Source: Balaenoptera acutorostrata (lineage: Eukaryota; Chordata; Mammalia; Artiodactyla; Balaenopteridae). From it: DNA of 64,000 nt. The notes under the pieces were generated by a model. That model was not told the origin of the DNA, made no database searches, and saw only the letters and a list, made by a program, of their open reading frames with translations. Position 1 is the stretch's first letter. Each line of letters opens with the position of its first letter. Both the position numbers and the translations under genes were made by a program. This document shows positions 13,116 through 26,673 of this stretch, one piece after another. The stretch lies in contig NC_080064.1 in assembly GCF_949987535.1 (NCBI RefSeq), forward strand, positions 40,248,282-40,312,281, read 5' to 3'.

Positions 13116-14279
13116 CCAATACATATCAAAAATGGAAATTAATATAATTACCTCTCCTTGACCCAAATAATAGAGGGATTGGGAACACTTTTCTGTCCCT
13201 GTATTAGTAATACTGAGATCACATAAAAATAGCTCTGTTCTCAAGGAAATCTTTGCTCTTAAAATTAAGACAGTGAACCCACAAAGATAGTTTACTTAGG
13301 AAGACTAACAACTTTTTCATCAAGACTTTAAGACTCTTACCTCACTGTTCCCATCACTCCAGAGTTCTTCTCAAACCTCACCGTTTATCACCAGGAAAGA
13401 CCCACCTTAAAATCACTGAACCCAAAACCTAAAACCCTAAGAATAACCTTGTTTCATTTGCTGGATTAGCAGTTTCTCTCTCTGTTGGTCATTTGGGAAC
13501 CTGAGATTGACATCTCTTACTGTATATTTACAGATATAAATGCTGATAAAAGTTTCTGAGAAATGAGCAATATCACTGAGTTTCTAAAACTCTGCTGGAG
13601 AAGATAAACTAAGCCAGAAGTTATTTCTTCAAAAAGATACAATTGACGAACCTTAGACAATACTGATCAGGAAAAAATAATAAGTACTAATCAACAATAC
13701 TAAGAATGAAAATCACAATTTAATTGCAAAATCAGAGGAAAAAAATAAAGATAATAGGATTGAAACAATGATTGCATACCAATATATTTGAAAATAGATA
13801 AAATGAGAAAATTCATAAGCAAGAATCAACACATTATGGCAGAGACCACAAATTTTTCTACAATATTTGTTATCCTTTTCTTCTATCTTATTAAAATCTT
13901 TGATTTTTTAGGTGAATACATAGCCAAATGGAATATAAACTGCATCGTTCAGCATCCCTTGTGGCCCTGTAGACTGATGAGACTAAGTCCCGGCCAATTA
14001 AATGTAAGTGTTAATGATGGTCCTGCTCCAAGGAAGTATCTACAGAGAGAGGATGTGTTCACTTTTCTTTACTTTGGTTTGGGTACTTTCATGAAGCACA
14101 AGTTGGAACCCATATATTGAGAATGGAAAAAAACAAAACTGAAGAAATTACTGGTGATTGTGGCATGGACTTCCTGCATTAGTGAGAGAAAAAAAGGAAA
14201 TTGCCATCTTGTTTAAGCCATGATTACTTAGAGTTTACTGTCTTCTGCATCTAACCCAATCCTAGAAAAACCCAAAATT
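13116..14279. other. AT-rich intergenic sequence, possibly decayed L1
   Basis: No gene recognised. A 110-codon open frame at 13788-14120 has no family resemblance and begins in A-rich sequence. Some A-rich parts may be decayed L1. Confidence 0.45.
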
Positions 14280-15710
14280 GGTGAATTGGATTTCATCAAA
14301 ATTAAAAACTTCTTATCAACAACACCATTAAGAAACGAAATGGAAAAGACTTCAACCAGAAGAAAATATTTGCAACACACACATCTGACAAAGGGTTTAT
14401 ATTCAGAATATATAAATAACTTTTACAACTCAATAATAATTTTTAAAACAACCCAATTTAGAAAGATTTAAACAAATACTTCAAAAAAGAAGATGTATGA
14501 ATGACCAATAAGTACTCTAAAATGTGAGCAACATTACTAGGTATTAGGGAATTGCAAAGTAAAACTGTATCAAGATTTCACCTCAGAGTCACTGAAATAG
14601 CTAAAATGAAAACACTGACAACACGATATGTTGCCAAGGATGTGATAACTGGAACTCCCATACACTGCTGTTGTGTCTAAGATTTGCAGTTTCTTATAAA
14701 GTATACATCTACCCAATGACCCCAAAATTCTACTCTCAGGCATTAATCCAAGAGAAATGAAAACATATCCACAAATCTCTTTGTATAAGAGTGTTCATAG
14801 TAGTTATATGGTCAGGCCACTCAAGATGGCCATGCTCTTGCTCTCTGTACATCCCCTGCTCCATCAGGTCCTGCTTCACCTACATCCTACTCACATGACT
14901 GACCTTCTTACCTACTTGCCCAGGCCCCAGCTAATGATTGTTCTAGCTTTAGATCAGAACTCTCCACTATGCTTATCAAAGGGGTGGTTAGGGGCATGCC
15001 CCTCTGCTGGTTTCCCTGGTAACCAATAAGCCCACCTGGTATCAATTCCCCCTATAACTGGTAATCTCCCCCTGCCCCCCGGGAGCGAAGACTGCCACCA
15101 TGTCCTGCCCTGCCGTCCACAGCGCATGGTGGGGTGGCGCTCCAGGACCTTGCTTCAGACGTGTAAGCTCCCCCATCCATTAAACCACTGATGTCTCTGT
15201 TGCTGACTCCAGGCTCTTTCTTCAGTCTTGAAGCTGGGCAAGCACAGGCTTTGCAGGCCTGCAGAATGCAAACCAACAGTAATCTTATTTGTAATAGACA
15301 AAAACTAGGAATAGTCCAGGTGCCCATCAACAAGCAAATGTGGTGTATTCTGACAATGGAATACTACTCAGCAGCAACAAAGAAAAACGAATGATACTTG
15401 CAACAATGTGGGTGAATGTCAAAACATTATGCTGAATAAAAGAGGCAAGACACCAGAAAATATGTACAGTATGATTCCATGTGTATGAACTTCTAAAACA
15501 GGCAAAGCTGATCTATGTTGTAAAATGGTAGAGTGGTAGTCACTGGAGGAGTGAGGGGTTGACTAGAAGGGGTAAGAGAACTCTCTAGGATAATGGAGAT
15601 GTGCTATAGGACACAATTAACAGGCATATGCATTTTTCAAAATTCATTGAACTGCACATTTTTTGTCTACTTGTTTCACTGTAGTATTAAATTATACCTT
15701 GATTATAAAC
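14280..15710 (+). mobile_element. L1 3' fragment interrupted by an LTR
   Basis: L1 ORF2/3' sequence at 14280-14808 resumes at 15279 exactly where it left off (the nearby text reads like GTGTTCATAGTAG then CTTATTTGTAATAG of an L1 end). It continues to about 15710. The inserted segment is described separately. Confidence 0.8.
14809..15278 (+). mobile_element. Solo LTR (class I ERV-like) inside the L1
   Basis: A 470-base unit beginning TGGTCAGGCC and ending CCAACA, with an internal CCAAT at about 15022, TATAA at about 15052 and a late ATTAAA at about 15180. Short imperfect flanks (AGTTAT / AGTAAT) are compatible with a target duplication. No internal viral genes are present. Confidence 0.6.
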
Positions 15711-16599
15711 ATGGGAATGATTCTACTGATTACCCCCATTTTTCAGGGGTGGGGAAAGATAAATTAGTTGATAATCAGTTGGCTCAGAATAGGAATTTTT
15801 CCACTCCTCACTAATTTTTTCTTTCCCTTGGGGATGTTTACCTGTCTCTACATTATGTTAGAATTTCCTTGACAATTACCAGAGCCCATTTCTGAGGTAT
15901 GAGTGGGAAAGATACAAAGGATAAAGGTGAAAATATTGACTAGGGGAAAGCTTAGAGAATTTTGTTTTTGAACATTGGCCAGAAGCAATAGTAAAACACG
16001 ATAGGTTGTTCATGTATGAAAAGATTCTCAATAAAGAAAATCCCAAGGAATTGCAAAAATAAAACAAAACAAAAAACTCCTGGAACTGATAAGCAGTTAT
16101 AGCAAGGTTGTAGGATACATGGTTAATATACAGAAATCAATTGCTTTTGATTCTATCTTTACAATTTCCTGTGAATATGTAATTATTTAAAAATAAAAAT
16201 TCTTAAGTGGAAAAATTTATCTACTCTCATAAACTACAAATATCTGTAACCTTGCTTACTTTTGATAAATTAAAAGCTGATAATTCTTTGAATGACATCA
16301 AGAATTGCTGCTCCATCCTATGAGATTTATTGATGGGACGTAAGCCAAGAAATCCACAAAGATATCTGAAAAATAAGATAATTTATTTTAAAATTAACTT
16401 ATACCGAAACACACACATCTGCAGCCCCACCTCTCAAAGAAAATTACTAGTAATGTAAGTAGCTTTTGGCAGGAAAGAGCTTTTTGCAAGAAAGAGCTCT
16501 CTACGGGAGGCCTCTTTGTCTTGTCACTAACCTTAAACCAGGCACCCCCATCTCCAGCCCTAGCACACTTTTCACATCTTTTGATCACACAATACCTTG
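15711..16599. other. Intergenic sequence with a small L1 ORF2 scrap
   Basis: At about 16065-16190 the bases resemble L1 ORF2 (CTGGAACTGATAAGCAGTTA). The rest is not recognised. Confidence 0.5.
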
Positions 16600-17016
16600 C
16601 CTAATCTGTTGGTTCTTTCTGTAGATCAAAGAAGTAGAAATGAAGAATAAGTAATTAACAGATGACCAGATCTCTTCCCTAGCTTCCCATTCAGTAACCT
16701 GGTGAACAAATTATATGAACAAGACAGCATCTAAAGAAAAAGTACAAGATATCAACAAGCCTGCACACAGTGGGGGATGGAGACTACGCTGACCCCCTAT
16801 CTCAATGATGAACTGAGATTACTTCCTTTTTTCCCTTTAAAAACTTTCATGGCCGAGCAGGATCTTCGGGGCTGGTTTTGGGGGGACACTGAGTCCACCA
16901 TCTCCCCAGATTGCTGGCATACTGATTAAAAGCAACTTTCCTTTCTACCAACAACTACTTCTCGGGTATTGATGTACCAGCAGCAAGCAGCCAGTCCTGA
17001 TTCGGTATCCGTAACA
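16600..17016 (+). mobile_element. Solo LTR-like segment
   Basis: Contains a GATTAAA poly(A)-type signal at about 16924, then a pyrimidine-rich R/U5-like part, and ends GTAACA at 17016. The 5' boundary is approximate. No coding remnant is seen. Confidence 0.4.
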
Positions 17017-17068
17017 TTTTGGTATATTTTCATCCAGTATTGCGTGTGTGCTAAAAAATGAGTGCTTA

Positions 17069-17245
17069 CAAACTTTAGCATGCATGAGAATCACCTAGAG
17101 AATTTGTTAAAACACAAACCACTGGGCTCCACCCACAGAGTTTCTGATTCAGTAGATCTAGGTAGAGTCCAAGAATCTGCATTTCTGAGACGTTCCCAGG
17201 TAACGTTGATACTATTGACATAGAGACTACACCTTTAGAATAAGT
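17069..17245. mobile_element. MER5-type nonautonomous hAT DNA transposon
   Basis: Carries the well-known motifs CAAACTTTAGCATGCATGAG, GAATCACC, GGGCTCCACCCACAGAGTTT and CTGATTCAGTAG, with GCATTTCTGA farther on. Confidence 0.85.
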
Positions 17246-17825
17246 GATAAACACCATAATTATATTCTCCTAAATAAAACTAAACTAAGTGAGAAATAAC
17301 AGATTAAGGCAGATTGTGCATTAAAATGTCATCTTTATAAATCATTGGTATAAAATAAAGTTAGCATATGTGAATGGGTGGGTGGACAATCTAATGATGA
17401 ATTCCAGTATTGGGCTGATTTATCTGCCCAATTACAGGCAGTGATAGCCTGCTCCCATTGAGACAGAGACTTAACTGCTAAACTTGCTTCATGGCTGAAA
17501 GCAATTGAGAACACATGTTTCCTGGGGTTTGCCTATTCCTTAGATAGATGGGAAGAAATTTCAGGAAGACACATCTCAGTTCCTGATCCCAAATTTATAC
17601 CACAGAAGCATGGTGAGTAGTAAGTGAGGAGGTAGAGAGAGGCCACGGGTATTACTCTAGTAACAGAAAAAGCTGCTTTCACAAGGAAGTAAACCTCAGT
17701 TGTTGGGAGAATCACAGCCCTTACAGCCACCACTGCCGTCCCTCCTGCCCTCCCCCAATACTGTTAAACACTTAAGTCTTTCCAGTGGCCCGTTGTTGTC
17801 AATAGGTTATAAGGATATCCACGTA
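17246..17825. other. Intergenic sequence, nothing recognised
   Basis: No gene or clear repeat is visible. Confidence 0.4.
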
Positions 17826-17995
17826 CATCAACTGGTATACCTGCGTCTCTGTTTATTTAGCTAGGAATAATTCCTAGAAGTGTGAAATTACTGGGCTAGT
17901 AATTTAAAGCTTTTCATACATATTGTCCAGTTGCCTTCCAGAAAGGATGCAGAGATTTACACTTCCGCCACCACTACTCATGGCACAGTACTGCA
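17826..17995 (-). mobile_element. Old L1 fragment, antisense
   Basis: Read on the minus strand, it resembles an L1 3' region of the form TGGNGGNAGTGTAAAT...CAACTGGACAATATGTA...CCCAGTAATTTCACACTTCT. Confidence 0.6.
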
Positions 17996-18084
17996 GCGTA
18001 AGCAAGAAATAAAGCTCTGTGTGTCAAGCCGGTGAGACAAGAGTGGTGTTCAGTGTTTTAGAAGCATTATTTTGATGTGTACTC

Positions 18085-18240
18085 ACTGCTGCCCAGTGAA
18101 ATGGAAACTATTATTAACACCACTTTACAGTGGCAGAAACAGGTTTTCAAACAGGATTGTTTGAAATCACACAGCTGGTAAGTAGCTGAGTGGACACTCA
18201 AATTTAGTTTTCTCTGACTCCACTCATCATGCTTTGGATG
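18085..18240 (-). repeat. MIR SINE
   Basis: Minus-strand MIR core, seen here as CACTTTACAGTGGCAGAAAC followed by AATCACACAGCTGGTAAGTA. Confidence 0.7.
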
Positions 18241-18679
18241 ACAATTGGGTTGAAAAGAGATTTACAGAGATTACATCATGGCTTGAAGTCACGTGAGGTA
18301 TAAGAGGCATAGGGTTATGTGAGAATCCTGCTGGTGAAGAGTCCCAGCTCCTTTAGGGCTCTATGTGTTTATCCACTTATCATCTACTCATTAAGATTAA
18401 ATTCCTGGGACACAGGGTAGCCTGGCAGGGGAGAACATAGTCATTGGCAAAGTAGATGGCTCCTTAGGACAGCCTGGAAAAAGTCCTCCCTCCCCCTTTG
18501 CATGACACTCCAAAAGCCTTCCCACCTCCCCCACCTACTCCTTGGCCCTTTTCCAATGCCTAAGCCTTCCCAGCCATGATTCAAGGTTTCCCTCCCACCA
18601 CACCCTGAGAAATTAAAAGGGAATGGAAGATCAATATGACATACTTTCCTAGAAGCAAAACCTGATAGACAGCATGAAA

Positions 18680-19140
18680 GTCTTTCACTCTAGAAAGAAA
18701 GTTCAGTCATTCTTTCAATAATTAGTTATTGACTATGTGTCTGGCATTATGCTAGGGATAATATGATGAGCAGAATCAGGCCAATCCCTCCTTTGTGTAG
18801 TTTATGGGAAGAATATGAATCTATGAGAGCACAAAGCAAGGGGTGTGCACAGGAAAGTTCACTGGACAAAAGCAGCAGCATGTGCAAAGGCCCAGCAGTG
18901 GAGAGCCATAGCGTGTTGCCAGGAAACAAAAGACTACAGTGAGTGGAGAGCAAAAAGGAGGGAGTTTTGGGGCAAATGAAGCTGCAGAGTAAACCACATA
19001 GGCACCAGTGAACTGTGCTGACATTCCTGGAAAAACACTGGTAGGTTCTAAGCAGAGAGTAGGTTGCATGACATGCTCAGAGTTACATTTGGAAAGGTCT
19101 TTCTGGCTTTAGTGTGGAGAACAGATTGGAGGAGGGAGGA
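18680..19140 (+). repeat. Ancient mammalian repeat with GTGCAAAGGCC motif
   Basis: Begins TTATTGACTATGTGTCTGGC and includes CAGCATGTGCAAAGGCCCAG, then the late GTGTGGAGAACAGATTGGAG. The same family recurs several times in the window. The name is not certain. Confidence 0.55.
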
Positions 19141-20800
19141 AAGGCCAGGTCAGTGGAACTGCAAACACTTAAGTCACTTAAAAACACTCCCTCTGGCCTG
19201 CTCCAGGACACACCCTTCGGCAGGACATAGCTGAGGTGAGGACTTGACCTCACACTCAAGCAGCTCTAGGTCTTTCCCTCTGTCCACGTGTGTCTTTGGC
19301 CCATCTATTGCTGCTTTGGGGAGACACCCCTTGGGATTGAGCCTGATAAATAAACCCTGGCTTTCATAATCGTCTGTTCATTTCTCTAAGCAGCGATCTG
19401 CCTTTAGGGGGAAAATAGTACAGGACAATCACCTCCCCCCCACACGCCCCCTTCACATTTTATTATTTTAACTTAAAAATCCTAAACCAGTTTTTAAAGA
19501 AACATTCTATATTTCCAGCAGAAAAGTCAGGCTACCACTGGGTTTATTCACAGCCAGGACTCCACTTCACACCATAAGTCACTATAGATTTTGTAGTCCC
19601 CATTTAAGTAGCAAGTGTAAAAGTGATTCTATCGGCTCTGATGTGGGGAATGTATGACCAGTGAGAGCAGTGGTTTATTCACCATAAAATCCCTACAGCA
19701 AGCACTAAAAAAGTTTGACTGAGACTGACATTATCAAATCAAACATTCCTTTCCTTTTCAACTTGGTTTTCCTGAGGCTAAATGCTACACTTTATAGCTC
19801 TCATAATTAAATACAATCTTGATAGAGTCAAATCAATTACAGAAGACAATAACTTCTTGGCTTTTGATTCTCTGAATAGCAATTTAGTTCTCTTTACCAA
19901 ATAGGATAACCCTTTAGCCAATGTCTTTATTTAGATCATGCAGTACATTTGTTAGGAACATGGCCAAGAAGAGAGCTGAATGGTTAAGTTGCTAGAGACC
20001 TGCCTCTAGGTTGTCATAGTAGCATCAACTATCACAAGTCCACCAAACATACCATCGTGTCTCCAAGAGATTATGGAAAATGCCTTTTTGAAATCCCAAC
20101 ATGAAAAACTTTGTCTGCTGATCCCACCACATAATTGATGCCAAAGAACTTGATTGTTCCATCAATAGATTCTCTTACATCTGTTGAAAATACAGGCAAA
20201 AGAGTGAATCTAACATGACTTGAACTTCATGGTTCCCATCATTCCCCATGTCTCTCTCCCAGTGTCCACAGTTCATCTTTAAGAAGCTGGGAGTCTCCTT
20301 TGATGTTTAAGTGTACATGGGTATATGCTTGCACTCCATGAATTTTCCCACCTCGAAGGGAGACACCCTCTCTCCCTCCCCTCCTGCCCTCCACCGTGGG
20401 CTCCACATCCCTCCAGCCCTGTTTCGGGCTCTCTAGTCTCCCTCCCAGACCAGTGGTTTTAGATGATGTTGTTCCATGGATCACACCCTCTCAATTATCC
20501 CATAAGCACAGACTCCTCTAGTCAGGGACCAATCCCCTCTTCTTGGACTCAGCCAAACCTGTTACAAAGGAGAGGCCAAACCCACATTTTGGTTAATTAC
20601 AATGTTAATGAGCAGAAAAAGCCCCCAAGATTTCTTGCCTCGCTGATTAATGCTATCCTTTTGCTTGGACTCTGTCTTCTCTCCTTTTCTACTAAAACCC
20701 TACTTATTCTTCCTGGGAGCTGAAACCCAAACTCCTTTAGAAAGCTTGAATAGTATCCTCACTCGATGTGATGTAGTCCTCTTTTAAGTTCCTCATAAGC
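19141..20800. other. Intergenic sequence, no gene seen
   Basis: Apparently unique sequence. A pyrimidine-rich patch (CTCTCTCCCTCCCCTCC) lies at about 20370. The open frames on either strand are short and unrelated to families I know. Confidence 0.45.
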
Positions 20801-20809
20801 ATTATACAA

Positions 20810-20995
20810 AGATTTTAGAGTAAGACATCCATCTAGGTTGGCACCTAAATTGTCATAAACAAACCATTTGGTCACTCTGCACCTTGGTTTCCTCATCTGC
20901 AAAATCTCATAGGGATGCCCTGAGACCTAAATCACACTATAAAGTGTTTTGCCCCTGGTTAGGCACTCAAAAGTGGAAGCAACCATCAGTATGAT
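20810..20995 (+). repeat. MIR SINE
   Basis: Contains CCTTGGTTTCCTCATCTGCA and the downstream AGTGTTTTGCCCCTGGTTAG part of a degraded MIR. Confidence 0.6.
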
Positions 20996-21194
20996 TTATA
21001 TCTCTTACTGTAGTAATTAGGCTTGCTTATATTATGGTGTTTATGAATTCATCTTTGCTTCCTCACCCACTTCCCACCCCTCCTCCACTGTGAGCCCCTT
21101 GGTGGACAACGTCACTAATTAATCTTAGCTCAGCCTCAGAAAGAGGCTGGGATGGAGAGTGTTCATTCATTCCTAGATAAACTGAAGTTGTCTG

Positions 21195-21410
21195 GAATTC
21201 TGTGCTGTCCAACCCAGAACCCTCTACCCATATGTAGCTAAATATTTATATTCAAATTAATTACCATTAAATTAAGTTAAAAAATTTTGTTCCTCAGTTG
21301 TACTAGTCACATTTCAAGTGTTCAATAGTCCTATGTGGTTAATAGCTACCATTTTGGACAGCACAGGTTTGGAATATTTCCTTCATAGCTGAAAGTTCTA
21401 TTGGAACACA
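21195..21410. mobile_element. hAT-type nonautonomous DNA transposon
   Basis: Has inverted terminal motifs: TGTGCTGTCCAAC at the left and AAAGTTCTATTGGA-ACACAC at the right. Internally it reads CACATTTCAAGTGTTCAATA and GGACAGCACAGG. A Charlie-type family is likely. Confidence 0.6.
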
Positions 21411-21654
21411 CTAGTTTAAATGCTAAATACAGAGACATATTGTCAAAAAACAGCTCAGATTTCCAGCTGCCCACACAATCCCCACCAATGCCAAACACTG
21501 CAGGCAGATGGGGTCACACATAAGATGGTGTATGAAGTGCCACCAAAGGCTTTACTCCTCATCACTAAAGGTAAACTACAGTGCAAGATGCTGAAATCTG
21601 CTCTATTGCCCCAGCTTGTGTCCAACTCTTGATATTGCACATTCAAAGTAAGTG

Positions 21655-24497
21655 ATTCATAGTGATAAATGCCTACGTTAAGAAAAAGATCTCAAATAAA
21701 GAATCTAACATTATACCTCAAGTAACTAGAAAAAGAAGAACAAAATCAGCCCAAAGTTATTATAAGGAAGGAAATAACAAAGATTAGAGCAGAAATAAAT
21801 GAAATAGAGACTAGAAAGGCAATAGAAAAATCAACAAAACTGAGAGTTGGCTTTTTGAAAAGATAACAGAATTGATAAATCTTTAGCTAGGATAACTAAG
21901 AAAAAGAGAGAGAAGACTCATATAAATAACATCATAAGTGAAAGAGGAAACATTACAACAGATACCACAGAAATACCAGATCATAAGAGGCTTCAATGAA
22001 CAATTATATGTTAACAAATTGGATAACCTGGAAGAAATGAATAAAATCCTAGAAACATACAACCTACAAAGCCTGAATCTGGAAGAAATAAAAAAATTAG
22101 AATAGACCAATAATGAGTAAGGAGATTGAATCAATAATCAAAAATCTCCCAACAAAGAAAACACCAGAATCAAATGACTTCACTGGTGAACTCTACCAAA
22201 TATTTAAAGAAGAATTAGTACCAATCCTTCTCAAACTCTTCCCAAAAATCAAAGAGAAAGGGACACTTCCAGACTCATTTTTCAAGGCTTGCATTACCCT
22301 AATACCAGAGCCAGACGAGGTCACTACGATAACAGAAAATTACAGGCTGATATCCCTGATGAACATAAATGCAAAAATCCTCAACAAAATACTAGCAAAC
22401 CAAATTCAAAAGCACATTAAAAGGACCACACACCATGATCAAGTGAGATTTATCCCTGGGATGCAAGGATGATCCAATATATGCAAATCAATAAAAGTGA
22501 TCCATCACATTAACAAAATAAAGGATAAAAGTTATATGATTATCTCAACAGGTGCAGGGAAAGCATTTGACTAAATTCAACACCCTTTCATGATTAAAAA
22601 AAAAAAAACTCAGCAAATTAAGTCTAGATAAAAATGTACCTCAACATCTTTTTGTGATAAAAATTCTCAACAAGTTAGATATAAATGAAATGCACCTCAA
22701 AAAATCAGGTAAAGATGGAATGTATTGTACCTTAACATAATAAAGACCTTGAACTTAGCCCACAGCTAACAGAAGTATTCAACAGTGAAAAGCTCAAAGC
22801 TTTTCCTCTAAGGTTAGGAACAAGACAGGGATGCCCACTCTCACCACTTCTACTCAACATAGTACTGGAGTCCTAGCCAGAGCAACTAGACAGGAAAAAG
22901 AAATAAAAGACACCCAAATCAGAAAGGAAGAAGTAAAATGCCTCTGTTTGCCGATAACATGATCTTATATATGGAATACCCTAAAGACTCCACCAAAAAG
23001 TTGTAAGAATAATAGATGCATTTTGTAGAGTTTCAGGTTACAAAGTCAACATACAAAAATCCGTTGCATTTCTCTACACTAAAAACGAATTATCTGAAAA
23101 AATAAATTAAGAAAAAACTCCCATTTATAATAGTATCAAAAAGAATAAAATACTTAGGAATAAACTTAACCAAGGACGTGAAAGATCTGTACACTGGAAA
23201 CTATAAAACGTTGACAGAAGAAATTGAAGAAGACACAAATGGGAAAATATGCCATGTTAATAGATTGGAAGAATTAATATTGTTAAAATGTCCATACTAC
23301 CCAAAGCAGTCTCTAGATTAAATGCAATTGCTATAAAAATTCTAATGGCATTTTTCACAGAAATTTTAAAAATCCTAAAATTCTTATGGAACCACAAAAG
23401 AGCCCAAATAGTTAAAGTTTTGTTCTTGAGCAAGAAGAACAAAACTAGAGGTATCACACGTCCTGATTTCAAACCATACTACAAAGCTATAGTAATGAAA
23501 ACAGTGTGGTACTGGCATTAAAACAGACACACAAATCAATGGAACAGAATAGGGAGCCCAGAAATAAACCCACACATATACAGTCAATTAATTTTTGACA
23601 AACACCAAGAACACAAGTTGGGAAAGGATAGTCTCTTCAACAGAAGGTGTTTGGAAAATTGGATATTCACATGCAAAAGAGTGTGAACCCTTATCTTACA
23701 TCATGCCCCTCCCAAATCAATTCAAAATTGGTTAAAGCCTTAAGGGATAGATTTAAAATTGTAAAACTCTAGAAGAAAACAGAGACAATCTCCTTGACAT
23801 TTGTCTTGGCAATTTTTGAATCTTGTTGGCAAAAGCACAGGCAATGAAAGCAAAAATAAATAATCAGGATTATATCAAAACCATTATATCCATTAAAGGG
23901 TTAATATCCAAAATATATAAGGAAACCTTACAACTCAACAGCAAAAAACAAAAAAAAACAAAACCAAAGAAACCCAAAAAACCACAAAAACCCAATTTAA
24001 AAATGGGCAAAAGACCTCAATAGACATTTCCCCCCTCCCCCCCCAAAATGGGCAAAGTACCTGAATAGACATTTTTCAAAAAAAGACATACGAAGACCAA
24101 CAGGTTTATGAAAAGATCCTCAACATCACTGATCGGAGAAATGCAAATCAAAACCACAATGAGATATCACATTACACCTGATGGGATGTCTATTATCAAA
24201 AAGACATGAGATGGTGTTGTTGAAGATGTTGAGGATATACACCATTAGTGGGAATGTAAATTGGTACAACCATTATGGAAAACAGTGTTGAGGTACCTCA
24301 AAAAATTAAAATTAGAGCTCCCATATGACCTAACAATCCTACTTTGGGTATATATCTGAAGGAAACAAAATCAGTATCTCAAAAAGATATCTACACTCAC
24401 GTGTTCCCTGCAGCATTATTCACAATAGCCAAGATATGGAAACAACCTAAGTGTCCACCAGTGGATGAATGGGTAAAGAAAATGTGATATATAGATG

Positions 24498-24533
<36 letters not shown>

Positions 24534-25045
24534 GGAATATTGTTCTTCAAGAAAGAAGAGACTCCTACCATTTGTGACAACATGGATGAACTTGAAGGGC
24601 ATTATGTTCAGTGTAATAAGCCATACAGAGAAAGACAAGTACCATAAGCTATCACTTGTATGTGGAACCAAAAAGAAGTTGAACTCATAGAAACAGAGAA
24701 TAGAATGGCGGTTCCCAGAGACTGGGGGATGGAGGAAATGGAGAGAGGTTTGTCAAGGCTACACACTTTCAGTTGTAAGATGCATGAGTTCTGAGTGTCT
24801 AACATAAAGTATAATGACTATAGCTAATAATACTGTGTTGTATACCTGAAGTTTGCTAAGAGAGTAGATATTAAGCGTTCTCACCAAAACAAAAGGGTAA
24901 CTATGTGAGGTGATAGTTGTGTTAATTAACTTGACTGTGGGACTAATTTCACAATGTATACGTATATGAAATCATTGCTCTGTACACTTTAAATATAGTA
25001 CAAGTTTATTTGTCAATTATACATCAATAAAGTTGGGGGGGGGGG
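21655..25045 (+). mobile_element. 5'-truncated L1, inactive
   Basis: Starts inside ORF2 and continues to a 3' end with CATCAATAAAG before a G-run at 25028-25044. The ORF2 frame is broken repeatedly. The reverse transcriptase motif is FADN (22947-22958) rather than FADD. It holds a (CA)n run at 24502-24531 and a C-rich tract at 24029-24043. Confidence 0.88.
24502..24531. repeat. (CA)n microsatellite
   Basis: Fifteen CA units inside the L1 3' region. Confidence 0.95.
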
Positions 25046-26670
25046 AAGTACGACTAATCCTTGCAGGTCCACAGCCCCACAGAATCTGTAAAGGAAGCAA
25101 TAATGTGGGCTTACACAAAGCGACTTCTTAAATGCAGCGGACTCTGAATACTTCCTTTCCATGTCAAGGGCTAATGAAACAAACGCATGAATCTCTCCAT
25201 CCTCCGGACTCACATCTCACTTAAAGTCAGGGGTCATGGGCGTTCACCAGGCATTTTACACTTACTACCTTATACAGCCGCTAGTCCTCATAACAGTCTC
25301 GAAGGCTGCAGGATTATTTTTACTAGATTAGAAAAGAGAGACTTGGAGAGGGAAAAGCAATTTGCCAAGGTCACACAGTAAGATGAGGAATAGAGAATCA
25401 GACCCAGGTTTGACTGACTCCAAACGCCTGGCTCTTTTCTCTGTCTCCAGTTCTAGCTGAAACTTCCTGTGGGAAGGGCTCTGATCTCCACCTTCTTCGG
25501 AACCAAGACAGCTGCAGTCCGGAACTAGGAGGTGCAAATTCCTGGAGTTTAGCACAGATAGCACCTGTCTTTGTCCGATATCCACTTGCAAAATGATAAC
25601 AAGCTGTTGTAGACAGATGGACTGAGAGTGTCTGAGATTCAGAGAGAATGTGTGCTGTCAAAGGGTAGAGAGGGTCAGAAAAAGACATCCACATAGAGAC
25701 TTATAATTTTAGAGATTTATAGAAAGTCAGCATTTCAAGGAGTTTCAGAATATTTCAGCGAGATAGTTGGTGTCCCAAAAGTTTCAGAGAGATACAGAAA
25801 ACTATAGATATTTGCATATTTCAGAGATATATTGGGAGACTTGATCAGAGAATGTGAAAAAAAAAATCAGAGCAAGATTGAAAGACTTTTCTGACACACT
25901 GACTCCTCTGTGCCAGGAATGTCTCAGAGAACTTTTGACATATTACTGCAGTTGAAAAGGCCCGTGAATCCCTCATCTATCTACAGATATTGTGTGTGGA
26001 AGTTTAGCTCTGATTATAACATGGGTGTGGAGGGAGTGAAGAAAGGATAGTCACCTACTGGATTCTCTGCCCAGAGGGACGGTGAAATGGAAGATGCTAA
26101 AATTTGTCCTATGTCCTCCCCCTGTGGCCATCCATTGTACTGCACATTCTGAAAAGTAGGATCTTTCAGGGCCCTAGTCCCAGACCCGCCAGGGTCCAAA
26201 TTACCTGCTCTACAAGTCTAGGCCTTAAAAGATAATTCACACATGAATATCTCCCGTCTCTGAATTCCTATCTCAATTAAATAGTTATAGCTGTGTGCAT
26301 TCATCCTGCATTTGACACTTAACCACCAACAGAGCATTTCCCGTGGATCCAGTAGTGAGCAAAGTGTTTTCTATTCTCTCCTTTAATATTCACAACAAGC
26401 AAGCCAGGTATCCTGAGCACTGAGCCTAAAAGAGGTGAGGTCACTTGCCTACAGTCACACAGTTAATAAGCTGAAGTGCTGTCATTCAAACCTACCTCTG
26501 TCTTACTTCAAGTCCCTCATTCTTTTCTTTGTTTCCACCTCTAATCTCTCAGCTGAATGCCCTTAAAGGAAGGCATCCAGGCTCCACTTTATTTCTGCCA
26601 GTCACAGGCCAAGCACAGGGTTGGATAGACAGTATAAACTTGGTGAACGCTGATAATTTAAAACTAACTG
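25046..26670. other. Intergenic sequence with MIR fragments
   Basis: Minus-strand MIRs are likely at about 25245-25440 (CCAAGGTCACACAGTAAG) and about 26330-26520 (CTACAGTCACACAGTTAATA). The rest, including AGAGA-rich text at 25690-25870, is unassigned. Confidence 0.55.
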
Positions 26671-26673
26671 GTG

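Noticed and set aside
13788..14120. 110-codon plus-strand open frame
   Set aside because: Starts in A-rich decayed sequence. The composition is not protein-like, and no domain was recognised. I looked for an Ig-V exon of the SKINT group, which lies near SLC5A9 in other mammals, and found none.
22947..22958. Possible active L1 reverse transcriptase
   Set aside because: The catalytic motif is FADN, and the frame is broken many times. The L1 at 3331 has FADD but is also full of stops.
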